Part shown: in pieces, positions 17,832 through 25,788 of the stretch
How the letters are laid out: each line of letters starts with the position of its first letter
Numbering within the stretch: position 1 is the first letter of the stretch
NCBI GenBank assembly: GCA_913041145.1
Contig: CAJWHE010000014.1
Location: 1-50,443, forward strand
DNA: 50,443 nucleotides
Origin: an uncultured Paracoccaceae bacterium
GTDB taxonomy: Bacteria; Pseudomonadota; Alphaproteobacteria; Rhodobacterales; Rhodobacteraceae
Reading direction: 5' to 3'
Notes under the pieces: model-generated
What the model was told of the DNA's origin: nothing
What the model saw: only the letters and a program-made list of their open reading frames with translations
The model's database searches: none
Made by a program: the position numbers and the translations under genes

Positions 17832-19331
17832 ATGGTAGGTTCATATGATAAATTTCCAGCAAATGTTTATTCTGAGGCTGTCCTGGCTCCTGATCTAGAG
17901 GTCTATAAGGAGTACTTTTCTGAAAGTTTACATAAGATAAATATTGCGCATTGTATTATGCTTAGTGAGCAGGGTTTGCTTAATGAGTCGGAAACCAAGT
18001 CAATACTTCGAGGCTTAACATCTATAAATAGTGAGAAACCTTACATGGATGTAGAGTTTGATGGCACTTTTGAGGATTTATTTTTTCTAGTTGAACGAGA
18101 GCTGGGTCAGCGCATTGGATCAGAGATTGCTGGAAAACTACATACAGGACGTTCTCGAAATGATATGGAACATACTATGTTTAGACTGCAGCTTCGTGAT
18201 CGTTTAACAAACCTTTTAAAACAGTATGTTTTTTTATTACGACAGCTTATTGATAGAGCAGAAAGGGGTGTTGATGAGATTGTTCTTCTCTATACACATG
18301 GTCAACCAGCCCAACCATCCACCTTGGCTCATTATCTTTCAGCAGCAATAGAGTTTATCCTTAACGATATAGATCGAATTAAATCTGCTCATAACACAGT
18401 AAATATGTCTCCAATGGGGGCTGCGGCGATTACAACTTCTGGATTTTTGTTGAATAGAAACAGAGTCGCTCATTTATTAGGTTTCCCCAAAATAGTTGAA
18501 AACTCCTATGGAGCGATTGCCAATGTAGATTATATTACTGGTTCCTATAGTGCTATAAAATTAGGGTGTCTTCATTTAGGTCGTTTTGTTCAAGATCTAG
18601 TAACATGGACTGGTTTTGAAGTTTCGCAAATTAAAGTACCTGATGGATTTGTTCAAATATCATCAATTATGCCTCAAAAAAGAAACCCTGTACCATTAGA
18701 GCACCTTAGACTTAAGTTTTCTTTGGCTGGGGGAGGTGCAGATCAAATTGTAAATACTATGCATAATACTCCGTTTGCAGATATGAATGATTCTGAGCGG
18801 GAAACTCAGGCTGCAGGCTTCGCAGTTTTTGATAGACTTAATAAAGCATTGCCCCTGCTTGCGGGTTTTGTAGATTCGATCGAGATTGATACGGCCTCAG
18901 TTTCTAAAAGAATAAACCAATCTATGGCTACTATTACGGAGCTCGCTGACCACCTGGCGAGAACAGAGGGAATTAGTTTTAGATTAGCTCATGGTGTCGC
19001 GCATAAGCTTGCATATCAGGCGCTTTCTTTAGAGTCTTCATTAGATCAGTTAGATTTTAACGTATTTGTTGAATCTTTTGAAGGAGTTGTCGGTATTAAA
19101 CCGATGACAAATGAAAAAAACTTCAGAAAAGTTTGTAGTCCTGAGCATTTTATATCTGTTAGGAAAATCCCTGGTGGACCAGCAAGTGCCACAATGAAAA
19201 AAAGCTTGAAGGTTTACGTTAAACGTTTAGCGGAAACAGAATTACGAATAAAATCTATAGAAAATTTTTTGCACAGCACCAATGCAGAATGTCAAAGTTT
19301 GGTAGATGTTTACATAAAACAAGGAAATTAG
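17832..19331 (+). CDS. Argininosuccinate lyase-like C-N lyase within an ABC operon
   Basis: A member of the fumarase/aspartase superfamily closest to argininosuccinate lyase, 499 residues against about 460 for ArgH. Conserved blocks are HTGRSRND (104-111), the catalytic-acid region YTHGQPAQPS (154-163) and the mobile loop SSIMPQKRNP (277-286) with its catalytic serine. The usual Gly before that loop is Ile276. Members eliminate fumarate from N-substituted succinates; besides ArgH this branch includes the EDDS lyase. The position between the permease and ATPase genes of an importer, four bases and one base from each, argues against arginine synthesis and for breakdown of an imported succinyl-type adduct (inference). 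AAGGAT lies before ATG 17832. The extra C-terminal region is unassigned. Confidence 0.85.
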   Translation: MVGSYDKFPANVYSEAVLAPDLEVYKEYFSESLHKINIAHCIMLSEQGLLNESETKSILRGLTSINSEKPYMDVEFDGTFEDLFFLVERELGQRIGSEIAGKLHTGRSRNDMEHTMFRLQLRDRLTNLLKQYVFLLRQLIDRAERGVDEIVLLYTHGQPAQPSTLAHYLSAAIEFILNDIDRIKSAHNTVNMSPMGAAAITTSGFLLNRNRVAHLLGFPKIVENSYGAIANVDYITGSYSAIKLGCLHLGRFVQDLVTWTGFEVSQIKVPDGFVQISSIMPQKRNPVPLEHLRLKFSLAGGGADQIVNTMHNTPFADMNDSERETQAAGFAVFDRLNKALPLLAGFVDSIEIDTASVSKRINQSMATITELADHLARTEGISFRLAHGVAHKLAYQALSLESSLDQLDFNVFVESFEGVVGIKPMTNEKNFRKVCSPEHFISVRKIPGGPASATMKKSLKVYVKRLAETELRIKSIENFLHSTNAECQSLVDVYIKQGN

Positions 19332-19332
19332 A

Positions 19333-20421
19333 ATGGCTGAAGTTTTACTTGAAAATATCAATAAGAATTTTGGAAAAATAAAAGCAGTAGATGATTTTTG
19401 TTTACAGATAATGGATAAAGAGTTCATTGTATTTGTTGGTCCGTCTGGTTGTGGAAAATCTACCACGTTGCGAATGATTGCAGGATTAGAAGAAATAAGT
19501 AGTGGAAATATATCTATAGATCAGCGTATTGTTAATAATACCCATCCTAAAAATAGAGATATAGCAATGGTTTTTCAAAACTATGCGTTGTATCCTCACT
19601 TAAGTGTTCGTGAAAATATTTCATTTGGTATCCGTGCTCAAAAGCTTCCTAAAAACGAAATTACTTCTAGGACTTTGGAGGCAGCCAAAATCCTAGGTTT
19701 AGACGAGTTGTTAGATCGTCGGCCCGGTGAATTATCGGGTGGTCAGAAACAAAGAGTTGCCATGGGTCGTGCCATAGTAAGAAAGCCCAAGGTATTTTTA
19801 TTTGATGAACCGCTGTCTAATCTTGATGCAAAACTACGTCATAAGATGCGAGTGGAGATGAAGAAACTACACCAACAAGTTCAAACAACTACGATTTATG
19901 TAACTCATGATCAGGTGGAGGCAATGACATTGGCAGATAGGATTGTCATAATGAAGGATGGAAAAATTGAACAGGTTGGATCACCGGATGAGGTTTATCA
20001 TAAGCCAAACTCTCAGTTTGTAGCTAGCTTTATAGGCTCGCCTGCGATGAATTTTATTTCTGGAACACTAGAGTTTTTAAATAATAGGAACTCTTTAATA
20101 TGTGATGGTGGTGAGATGATCGATCTGGTTGATTGGCCAGATTTAGTAGGGTCCAAATTAACTATGGGTATTCGCCCTGAGCATATGGAATTAAAAACGG
20201 AAAAAAGTTCAAAGGTAATCAATACTGTTTTGGATGCAAAGGTCTCTGTTCTAGAGCCAATGGGACATGAAGTAATTGTAACATGTGATAGCAATGTTGG
20301 AGAGGTGATAGGTAAATATACGGGTAATACAAAACTAAAAGTTGGCCAAACAATCCATTTTGAATTCAAAAAAGAAAATATTCATTTTTTTGATGAAAAT
20401 AGTGGAAAGCGTGTGAGTTAA
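19333..20421 (+). CDS. ABC transporter ATP-binding protein (UgpC/MsmK type)
   Basis: A cytoplasmic ATPase of 362 residues that powers the importer. Walker A GPSGCGKST (36-44), signature LSGGQ (134-138), Walker B VFLFDEP (154-160) and the H-loop (YVTHDQ) are intact. The C-terminal third has the TOBE/MalK-type regulatory domain with GIRPEHMEL. It starts one base after the lyase stop, with AAGGA in the lyase end. This MalK-like class pairs with family 1 binding proteins, consistent with the upstream genes. Confidence 0.95.
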   Translation: MAEVLLENINKNFGKIKAVDDFCLQIMDKEFIVFVGPSGCGKSTTLRMIAGLEEISSGNISIDQRIVNNTHPKNRDIAMVFQNYALYPHLSVRENISFGIRAQKLPKNEITSRTLEAAKILGLDELLDRRPGELSGGQKQRVAMGRAIVRKPKVFLFDEPLSNLDAKLRHKMRVEMKKLHQQVQTTTIYVTHDQVEAMTLADRIVIMKDGKIEQVGSPDEVYHKPNSQFVASFIGSPAMNFISGTLEFLNNRNSLICDGGEMIDLVDWPDLVGSKLTMGIRPEHMELKTEKSSKVINTVLDAKVSVLEPMGHEVIVTCDSNVGEVIGKYTGNTKLKVGQTIHFEFKKENIHFFDENSGKRVS

Positions 20422-20485
20422 TATAAAGTCTTATACAATTTCAGTAAATAATTAGATAACTCGGATTGAGGTTAAGTTTTACTTT

Positions 20486-21202
20486 ATGGAAATACCTTTT
20501 AGAATATCCATTTTTGAAGAGCACTGGAGAGCAGAAGAAGCTGCAGCCCAACAGATATTAGAGCAGGTGAAGCAAAAGAAAAACTCTGTGATTGGTTTGG
20601 CTACTGGCAGGACGATGCGAGGTGTATACAGGTTTCTAATAGACAAAGAGAAAAAAGAACCAGGATTATTCAAGGGTGTTACTTTTGTTCAATTAGACGA
20701 AATTATTCAAAAAACTGTAGGTGAAGGTATCTTCTCTAAAGAGTTAAGAGAGTTATTTATAGAACGTTTGGAAGGTGGATATGAGGCATTTCTGTCTATT
20801 AATGTATTTGTGGAAGACATGGTTAAAGAGGCTGCAGAGTATTTAAAAAAGGTCCATAATACTGGTGGAATTGATCTTCAGTTACTTGGGGTCGGAGTTA
20901 ATGGACACATTGGCTATAATGAACCTGGAAGTGAAAAACAGTCTTCCTGTAGGGTTGTTCCCTTAGCACCCACTACGATTGAGCGAGATGGTCTCCCAAT
21001 AGCAAGTATGGGAATTACACTTGGAGTAGGAGATATCTTAAATTCAAAAAAGATTATCTTAGTAGCTACTGGAGACAGTAAGGCTTTTGCTGTGAGGCAG
21101 GCTTTAAAGTTAACACCTTCTGTAGAAAATCCGGCAAGCTTTCTTGTTAATCATGAATGCATTTCAATTATTTTGGATAATCAAGCTGCTAGCATGATGT
21201 AG
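20486..21202 (+). CDS. NagB-like glucosamine-6-phosphate deaminase/isomerase
   Basis: A 238-residue protein of the NagB/6-phosphogluconolactonase superfamily. Visible are LATGRTMRGVY (phosphate-binding start), LDEI (catalytic-base region) and GVNGHIGYNEPG (active-site His and Glu). NagB converts glucosamine-6-phosphate to fructose-6-phosphate and ammonia. It is shorter than E. coli NagB (266), and the lid region after LDEI does not look like the usual GL...SY stretch, so specificity may differ. It follows the ABC ATPase by 64 bases with only a distant GAGG ribosome-binding site. It supplies the amino-sugar hint for this operon; no nagA or sugar kinase accompanies it, and the PIG-L deacetylase may take the deacetylating role (inference). 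Confidence 0.8.
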   Translation: MEIPFRISIFEEHWRAEEAAAQQILEQVKQKKNSVIGLATGRTMRGVYRFLIDKEKKEPGLFKGVTFVQLDEIIQKTVGEGIFSKELRELFIERLEGGYEAFLSINVFVEDMVKEAAEYLKKVHNTGGIDLQLLGVGVNGHIGYNEPGSEKQSSCRVVPLAPTTIERDGLPIASMGITLGVGDILNSKKIILVATGDSKAFAVRQALKLTPSVENPASFLVNHECISIILDNQAASMM

Positions 21203-21283
21203 CTTGATAAAAAAACCAATGTTAGGGTAAGTTTATTAAAAACAAAGGTTTAAAAATTTATCAATATTTCTAGGCGTTAAATT

Positions 21284-22888
21284 CTAAAAACCTGTTGCCA
21301 TACCGTCACCAGATGGGTCAGCACCTCCATCTAAGTTACCATTGTTTATTCGAATAGTTTGAAGGATCGGCATCATGTAGCTGTACGGGTGACGTTTAGT
21401 TTTATAGCCGTTTTCCTGCAATTTTTTTTCTGTTGATCTAAGAATCCTGTTTGTTAGTTCAATTGTATTAGAAGTTGTGGTGAACCTTGGTGCAGAAACC
21501 GCTTGTTGAGCGTCCATATCAAAATCTACTACATTCAAAATTGCCTGAAGGTTTCCCATAGTAATTGTTGTACCCCCTGGAGAACCAACAAGAAGAAAGG
21601 GTTTTTCATCTTTAAAGACGATGGTAGGTGATAATGCAGTAAATCTTGCTTTGCCGGGTGCTATTGACCCAGACCTACCAGGTCGTGGATCAAAGACCAT
21701 CATACAATTGTTATACATAAACCCTAACCCGTCGGTCACAACACCACTTGAGGAGCCCAAGGAATGTGTCATTGTTACACAATTCCCTAAGTTATCAGCG
21801 ACACAGATATGAGTTGTTTCCTTTGGATCAGCACCAGAATTAAGGCGAATAACCGCTGTTTTCTCCCCACGCTTTATTTTCTCAGCCATTGCCAGACTGT
21901 ATTCTGATGACAGAAGCTCATCCAAAGGAATATCAAAAAACTTTGGATCACCCATACGAGTATCTTTTTCAACAGTAGCAATCTTCATCGCTTCGGAAAC
22001 TGTTGAGATATACTCTGGAGAATTATGTCCCATAGATTTTAAGTCAAAATGGTTTAAAATATTTAACATGAGTACAATGACTAAACCCCCACCTGGAGGT
22101 TGATTGGTGGAAACTTTATGACCTCTGTATTGCGTAATTAGAGGGTTAGTTTCCATTGAACTGCAGTTAGCTAGATCATCCATAGTTAACAACCCACCAT
22201 TTGTTGCCATATCATCTGAGATTTGTTTTGCGATGTCTCCAGTATAAAAATCGTCAACACCCTGTTTTGCTATATTTCTATATGTTTTTGCCATATCTGG
22301 ATTCTTTAGTATCTCTCCAACTCCATACAACAATCCATTACCATTAGTATAAATTTTTGCGGTCGCATCATCTTCAGTCATGCCTCGTGTTCTGGCAATT
22401 CTGCCAGAAATACTGGGTGTTGTCCAAAAGCTATGAACTTGAGGTCTGATTGCAAACCCCTCCTCGCAGTATTTAATAGCCGGTTGTAGCGCTTCACTCA
22501 TTGACAGTGTCCCAAACTTTTTAAGAATATCATCAAAGGCTCTTAACGTCATTGGTGTGGTCATACATTGATAACCTACTTCGTTAACCTGATTTCTAAG
22601 TAAAAAACCAAAGCCATCATCGCACTCACCATCTATCAGACTTTCCCACATTTCAGGTTTGGACGCTAATGGTGCACGTCCATGGAAATCTATTATTTTA
22701 TGTGTACCATCTGCTAAATGGATATGACATGATCCAAATCCAGCAATTCCACACATCTGTGGGTCCACAGCCGTTTGAACTAGTCCAGCTGAAATGGCAG
22801 CATCAATAACATTGCCGCCATTGCGAAGTATATCAAGGCCAGATTCTACTGCTTCGGGTTGGGGTGCTGAGATCATATACTGGGTCAT
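21284..22888 (-). CDS. Gamma-glutamyltransferase-family Ntn hydrolase
   Basis: A 534-residue self-processing Ntn hydrolase. The nucleophile Thr begins the small subunit at THICVAD (THFSVVD in typical enzymes), and the oxyanion/substrate loop GSPGG follows. GGT transfers or hydrolyses gamma-glutamyl groups, for example from glutathione. There is no signal peptide (MTQYMISAPQPEA), so it is cytoplasmic, as in the metabolic subgroup that includes oxamate amidohydrolase-like proteins. AAGGA precedes ATG 22888. It converges on the NagB-like gene and is divergent from the BMP operon, so it may belong to either neighbourhood or neither. The natural substrate is uncertain. Confidence 0.88.
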   Translation of the reverse strand: MTQYMISAPQPEAVESGLDILRNGGNVIDAAISAGLVQTAVDPQMCGIAGFGSCHIHLADGTHKIIDFHGRAPLASKPEMWESLIDGECDDGFGFLLRNQVNEVGYQCMTTPMTLRAFDDILKKFGTLSMSEALQPAIKYCEEGFAIRPQVHSFWTTPSISGRIARTRGMTEDDATAKIYTNGNGLLYGVGEILKNPDMAKTYRNIAKQGVDDFYTGDIAKQISDDMATNGGLLTMDDLANCSSMETNPLITQYRGHKVSTNQPPGGGLVIVLMLNILNHFDLKSMGHNSPEYISTVSEAMKIATVEKDTRMGDPKFFDIPLDELLSSEYSLAMAEKIKRGEKTAVIRLNSGADPKETTHICVADNLGNCVTMTHSLGSSSGVVTDGLGFMYNNCMMVFDPRPGRSGSIAPGKARFTALSPTIVFKDEKPFLLVGSPGGTTITMGNLQAILNVVDFDMDAQQAVSAPRFTTTSNTIELTNRILRSTEKKLQENGYKTKRHPYSYMMPILQTIRINNGNLDGGADPSGDGMATGF

Positions 22889-22943
22889 TGGACGTCCTTA
22901 TTTGCAAATATAGTAGTACTTTTATTGTAAGCCTTATTGCTAT

Positions 22944-22962
22944 TGTTTGATATTCTCAAACA
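22944..22962. promoter_or_regulatory. Candidate operator, inverted repeat TGTTTGA-N5-TCAAACA
   Basis: Perfect 7-bp arms around TATTC, 55 bases upstream of the GGT-family start and about 270 bases before the BMP gene. It shares TTTGATAT with the palindrome at 23029-23040, so both may be bound by one repressor or activator of the divergent pair. The regulator is not identified. Confidence 0.45.
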
Positions 22963-23028
22963 TAGAATTTATTTAGTTTTAGACAACAGTAAAGCACTTT
23001 CTTCAGATTAAACAGTTAACCTCTATAG

Positions 23029-23040
23029 TTTGATATCAAA
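23029..23040. promoter_or_regulatory. Candidate operator, palindrome TTTGATATCAAA
   Basis: A perfect 12-bp palindrome without spacer, repeating the TTTGATAT half-site of the element about 85 bases upstream. It lies about 190 bases before the BMP gene. In an AT-rich region a palindrome of this length can arise by chance; the shared half-site is what makes it notable. Confidence 0.4.
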
Positions 23041-23229
23041 AAAATGGAACGTGTGAAACGGTCAACTTTTTTCTTGAGCTGGGTGCTTTCTTTTGATTAC
23101 CATAGTTACTGCTCGCTCTCAAATTTCTAAGAAGACTTGCATTAAGCTCTTAAAAGTAAAATAAAATATTGACCAATTGGGAAAAAGAATACCAATATAT
23201 ATTACTTTATAAAAATGGGGAGGATTATT

Positions 23230-24222
23230 ATGAAAATACAATTTAGTTATATTCGTCGTATCATATTAGCTTTTACAGCTTCTATCGGCGTTTTAATGTC
23301 TGTAGGCGCTGCCGTTGCAGATAAAGTTAAAGTAGCCGGTGTGTATACGCTTCCAGTAGAACAGCAATGGATTAGTAGAATACATAAAGCACTGAACGCT
23401 GCTGATGCTCGCGGAGAAGTAGATTATACTTTTTCAGAGAATGTTGCTAATACAGATTACGAGAGAGTTATGCGAGAATATGCAGAACAAGGAATGCATA
23501 TGATAGTTGGAGAAGTATTTGGATTAGAAAGAGCTGCTCGTAAAGTGGCTAAAGATTATCCTGAGACAGCTTTTCTGATGGGATCTTCTTTTGGCCCTGT
23601 TTCTCCAAATTTCTCTGTTTTTGATAATTGGATTCATGAGCCGAGCTATTTGACAGGAATGATAGCTGGGGCAGCGTCAAAATCAAATATTATTGGCATG
23701 GTAGGTGGATACGCTATCCCAGAAGTTAATCGCTTAATGCAGGCTTTTATGGACGGAGCACGTGAAGTTAACCCTGAAGTTAAGTTTTTAGTTAACTTTC
23801 TGGATAGCTGGTACGACCCACCAAAAGCTAAAGAAAGCGCATTTGCTATGATTGACGCAGGAGCAGATATTATGTTTGCAGAAAGATTTGGAGTTTCAGA
23901 TGCTGCTGTAGAACGAGGTGTGAAAGCAGTTGGAAATGTGATTGATACATCCGGTGATTATCCGGGAACGATTATGGCTTCAGCAATTTGGCACTTTGAG
24001 GCGACAATCGATAAAGCTGTTTCAAGAGTACAAGATGGAACATTTGAAGCTTCGGATTATGGACAATACAGCTTCATGGGATACGGGGGTGGTTCACTCG
24101 TTGTTGACGAGTCATTAATATCTCCAGAAGTTCTTGCGAAAGTGCGAGAACGAGAAAATGAAATCATGGATGGAATGTTCCGAGTTAATGTGAATGATGC
24201 CCGTCCGGTTTCAGATAAATAA
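23230..24222 (+). CDS. BMP-family nucleoside-binding protein of an ABC importer
   Basis: A periplasmic basic-membrane-protein (PnrA/BmpA-like) receptor of 330 residues. The Sec signal has KIQFSYIRR, a hydrophobic core and an Ala-rich cut region ending AVA near residue 30; there is no lipobox Cys, so it is free in the periplasm. Family members bind purine or pyrimidine nucleosides or bases. ATG 23230 has an excellent GGGGAGG upstream; the ATG at 23215 overlaps that site and is rejected. It is the first gene of a five-gene operon ending in cytosine deaminase, which points to a nucleobase or nucleoside ligand. A hairpin follows the stop. Confidence 0.92.
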   Translation: MKIQFSYIRRIILAFTASIGVLMSVGAAVADKVKVAGVYTLPVEQQWISRIHKALNAADARGEVDYTFSENVANTDYERVMREYAEQGMHMIVGEVFGLERAARKVAKDYPETAFLMGSSFGPVSPNFSVFDNWIHEPSYLTGMIAGAASKSNIIGMVGGYAIPEVNRLMQAFMDGAREVNPEVKFLVNFLDSWYDPPKAKESAFAMIDAGADIMFAERFGVSDAAVERGVKAVGNVIDTSGDYPGTIMASAIWHFEATIDKAVSRVQDGTFEASDYGQYSFMGYGGGSLVVDESLISPEVLAKVRERENEIMDGMFRVNVNDARPVSDK

Positions 24223-24233
24223 TGTTACTAAAG

Positions 24234-24261
24234 TTGGGCTAGTTTGAATTTACTAGCCCAA
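24234..24261 (+). terminator. Intra-operon hairpin after the BMP gene
   Basis: A stem of TTGGGCTAG with CTAGCCCAA (10 bp with the next pair, 24234-24243 and 24252-24261) around an 8-base loop, 11 bases after the BMP stop and 9 bases before the ATPase ATG. There is no U-tract, so message stabilisation or attenuation is more likely than full termination. The TTG at 24244 that would extend the next gene falls in the loop. Confidence 0.6.
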
Positions 24262-24270
24262 TCTAATCAA

Positions 24271-25788
24271 ATGTCAGCTCAAAAAGTTTTATCACTTCGG
24301 TCACTTTCAAAGAAATTTGGAAGTGTAGTGGCTAACGATGATGTTAGTCTTGATTTATACGTTGGAGAAATCCTTTCGCTGCTCGGTGAAAATGGAGCAG
24401 GAAAAACGACATTAATGAACATGTTATTTGGGCATTATCTTCCTGATAACGGTGAAATACTAATCACAAATAAGAGCAATCAAATGGAGCAGCTTCGTTT
24501 AGGTCAGCCTCAGGCTGCTATATCGGCGGGGATAGGTATGGTTCATCAGCACTTTACGCTTGCAGAGAATTTAACAGTCTTTGAAAATATTACGATTGGT
24601 GTGGGGTCACTCTGGGCACTTAAAACAGATAAAAAGAAGGCCCAAAAGAAAATAGCAGATATCATTGAGCGGAGTGGACTTGTTGTTGCTTTAAGTGAGC
24701 CAGTGGGAAGATTATCAGTGGGTGAGCGACAGCGAGTAGAAATATTAAAGGCATTATATCGGGACGCTAGGGTCCTTGTTTTAGATGAGCCAACGGCTGT
24801 CTTAACACCTAAAGAAGCAGATGTACTGTTTGATAATGTAAAAGCTATGACAGATGACGGGCTCTCAGTAATTTTTATATCTCACAAATTACGTGAGGTT
24901 TTAGAGTTTTCTGATCGAATAGTAGTTCTTCGCCACGGACAAAAAGTTGGGGAAATGTTAACAAAAGATGCTGATGAACAAAGTATAGCAAAGATGATGG
25001 TTGGGGAAAGTACACTCATTTCTAAGCGAGTAAATATTCAAGTAGGCAATCCTCTTTTGTCGCTTGAAAAAGTTTCGATGAAAGGATCATCTAGGCGAAA
25101 CAGACTTGTTGATATTTCACTAAAAGTTCATGAGCATGAAATTTTAGGAATAGCTGGTGTGTCAGGAAACGGGCAATCTACTCTTGCAGAACTTATATCT
25201 GGTCTACAAAAACCTGATCAGGGAGAAGTGGTTCTTGGAACTTCTACGGTAAAAAAATTAAATCCAAAGGTAATTGTTAAAGCTGGAATTGGACGAATTC
25301 CAGAGGATCGTCATAAAGATGGAATTGTTGGGAATATGACAGTTGCAGAGAATATTATTCTGGAAAGCTTAAGCGAAAAAAATATACAAAAGTTTGGATT
25401 TTTAAATAGAGGATCCATAAACTCTATAGCGGAAGAATTATGCTCCTCTTATGATGTAAGAGGGCCAGGGATCCACGCCCATGCCAGACTTTTGTCTGGG
25501 GGAAATATTCAAAAAATGATACTTGCAAGAGTGTTTAGTAGAAATCCAAAAATAATTTTAGCGAACCAACCTACACGAGGTCTCGATATGGGAGCTGCAA
25601 GTGAGGTAGAGAGACGTCTTTTAGAAGCACGAAAAAATGGATCAGGGATTCTTTTAATTTCTGAGGATTTGGATGAAATATTAAGGCTGTCAGATCGTGT
25701 TCTTGTCATTCATAGCGGTGTCCTGACAGAAATAGAAAACATGGATCGAGAACAAATAGGTTTAATGATGGCTGGAGAATCTTTATGA
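24271..25788 (+). CDS. Nucleoside ABC transporter ATP-binding protein with two ABC domains
   Basis: A 505-residue double ATPase of the RbsA/NupO type. The N-terminal domain has Walker A GENGAGKTT (39-47), an LSVGERQR signature and VLVLDEPT; the C-terminal domain has the altered Walker A GVSGNGQST, LSGGNIQK and LANQPTRGLD usual for this class. It energises uptake with the two permeases downstream. ATG 24271 lacks a clear ribosome-binding site; a TTG at 24244 sits in the hairpin loop, so translation may be linked to that structure. Its stop overlaps the permease start (ATGA). Confidence 0.95.
   Translation: MSAQKVLSLRSLSKKFGSVVANDDVSLDLYVGEILSLLGENGAGKTTLMNMLFGHYLPDNGEILITNKSNQMEQLRLGQPQAAISAGIGMVHQHFTLAENLTVFENITIGVGSLWALKTDKKKAQKKIADIIERSGLVVALSEPVGRLSVGERQRVEILKALYRDARVLVLDEPTAVLTPKEADVLFDNVKAMTDDGLSVIFISHKLREVLEFSDRIVVLRHGQKVGEMLTKDADEQSIAKMMVGESTLISKRVNIQVGNPLLSLEKVSMKGSSRRNRLVDISLKVHEHEILGIAGVSGNGQSTLAELISGLQKPDQGEVVLGTSTVKKLNPKVIVKAGIGRIPEDRHKDGIVGNMTVAENIILESLSEKNIQKFGFLNRGSINSIAEELCSSYDVRGPGIHAHARLLSGGNIQKMILARVFSRNPKIILANQPTRGLDMGAASEVERRLLEARKNGSGILLISEDLDEILRLSDRVLVIHSGVLTEIENMDREQIGLMMAGESL

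Larger units (their letters stand above)
22889..23229. other. 341-base divergent intergenic region
   Basis: No gene or RNA recognised. It separates the minus-strand GGT-family gene from the plus-strand BMP operon and should hold promoters for both. Two palindromes at 22944-22962 and 23029-23040 share TTTGATAT. The last 60 bases are very AT-rich and end in the strong GGGGAGG ribosome-binding site of the BMP gene (23217-23223). No convincing sigma-70 pair was identified. Confidence 0.7.

Noticed and set aside
20013-20369. 118-codon minus-strand open frame opposite the ABC ATPase
   Set aside because: Antisense to the TOBE-domain region of an intact ATPase; no recognisable product.
20882-20930. 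Asn in place of the catalytic Asp in NagB-like GVNGHIGYNEPG
   Set aside because: E. coli NagB has Asp here, but NGHIGFNEP-type sequences are common among NagB homologues as I recall, so it is not evidence of inactivity.
21204-21264. Terminator hairpin between the NagB-like and GGT-family genes
   Set aside because: TTGATAAA and TTTATCAA can pair, but they are 45 bases apart with poor internal pairing and almost only A-T pairs.
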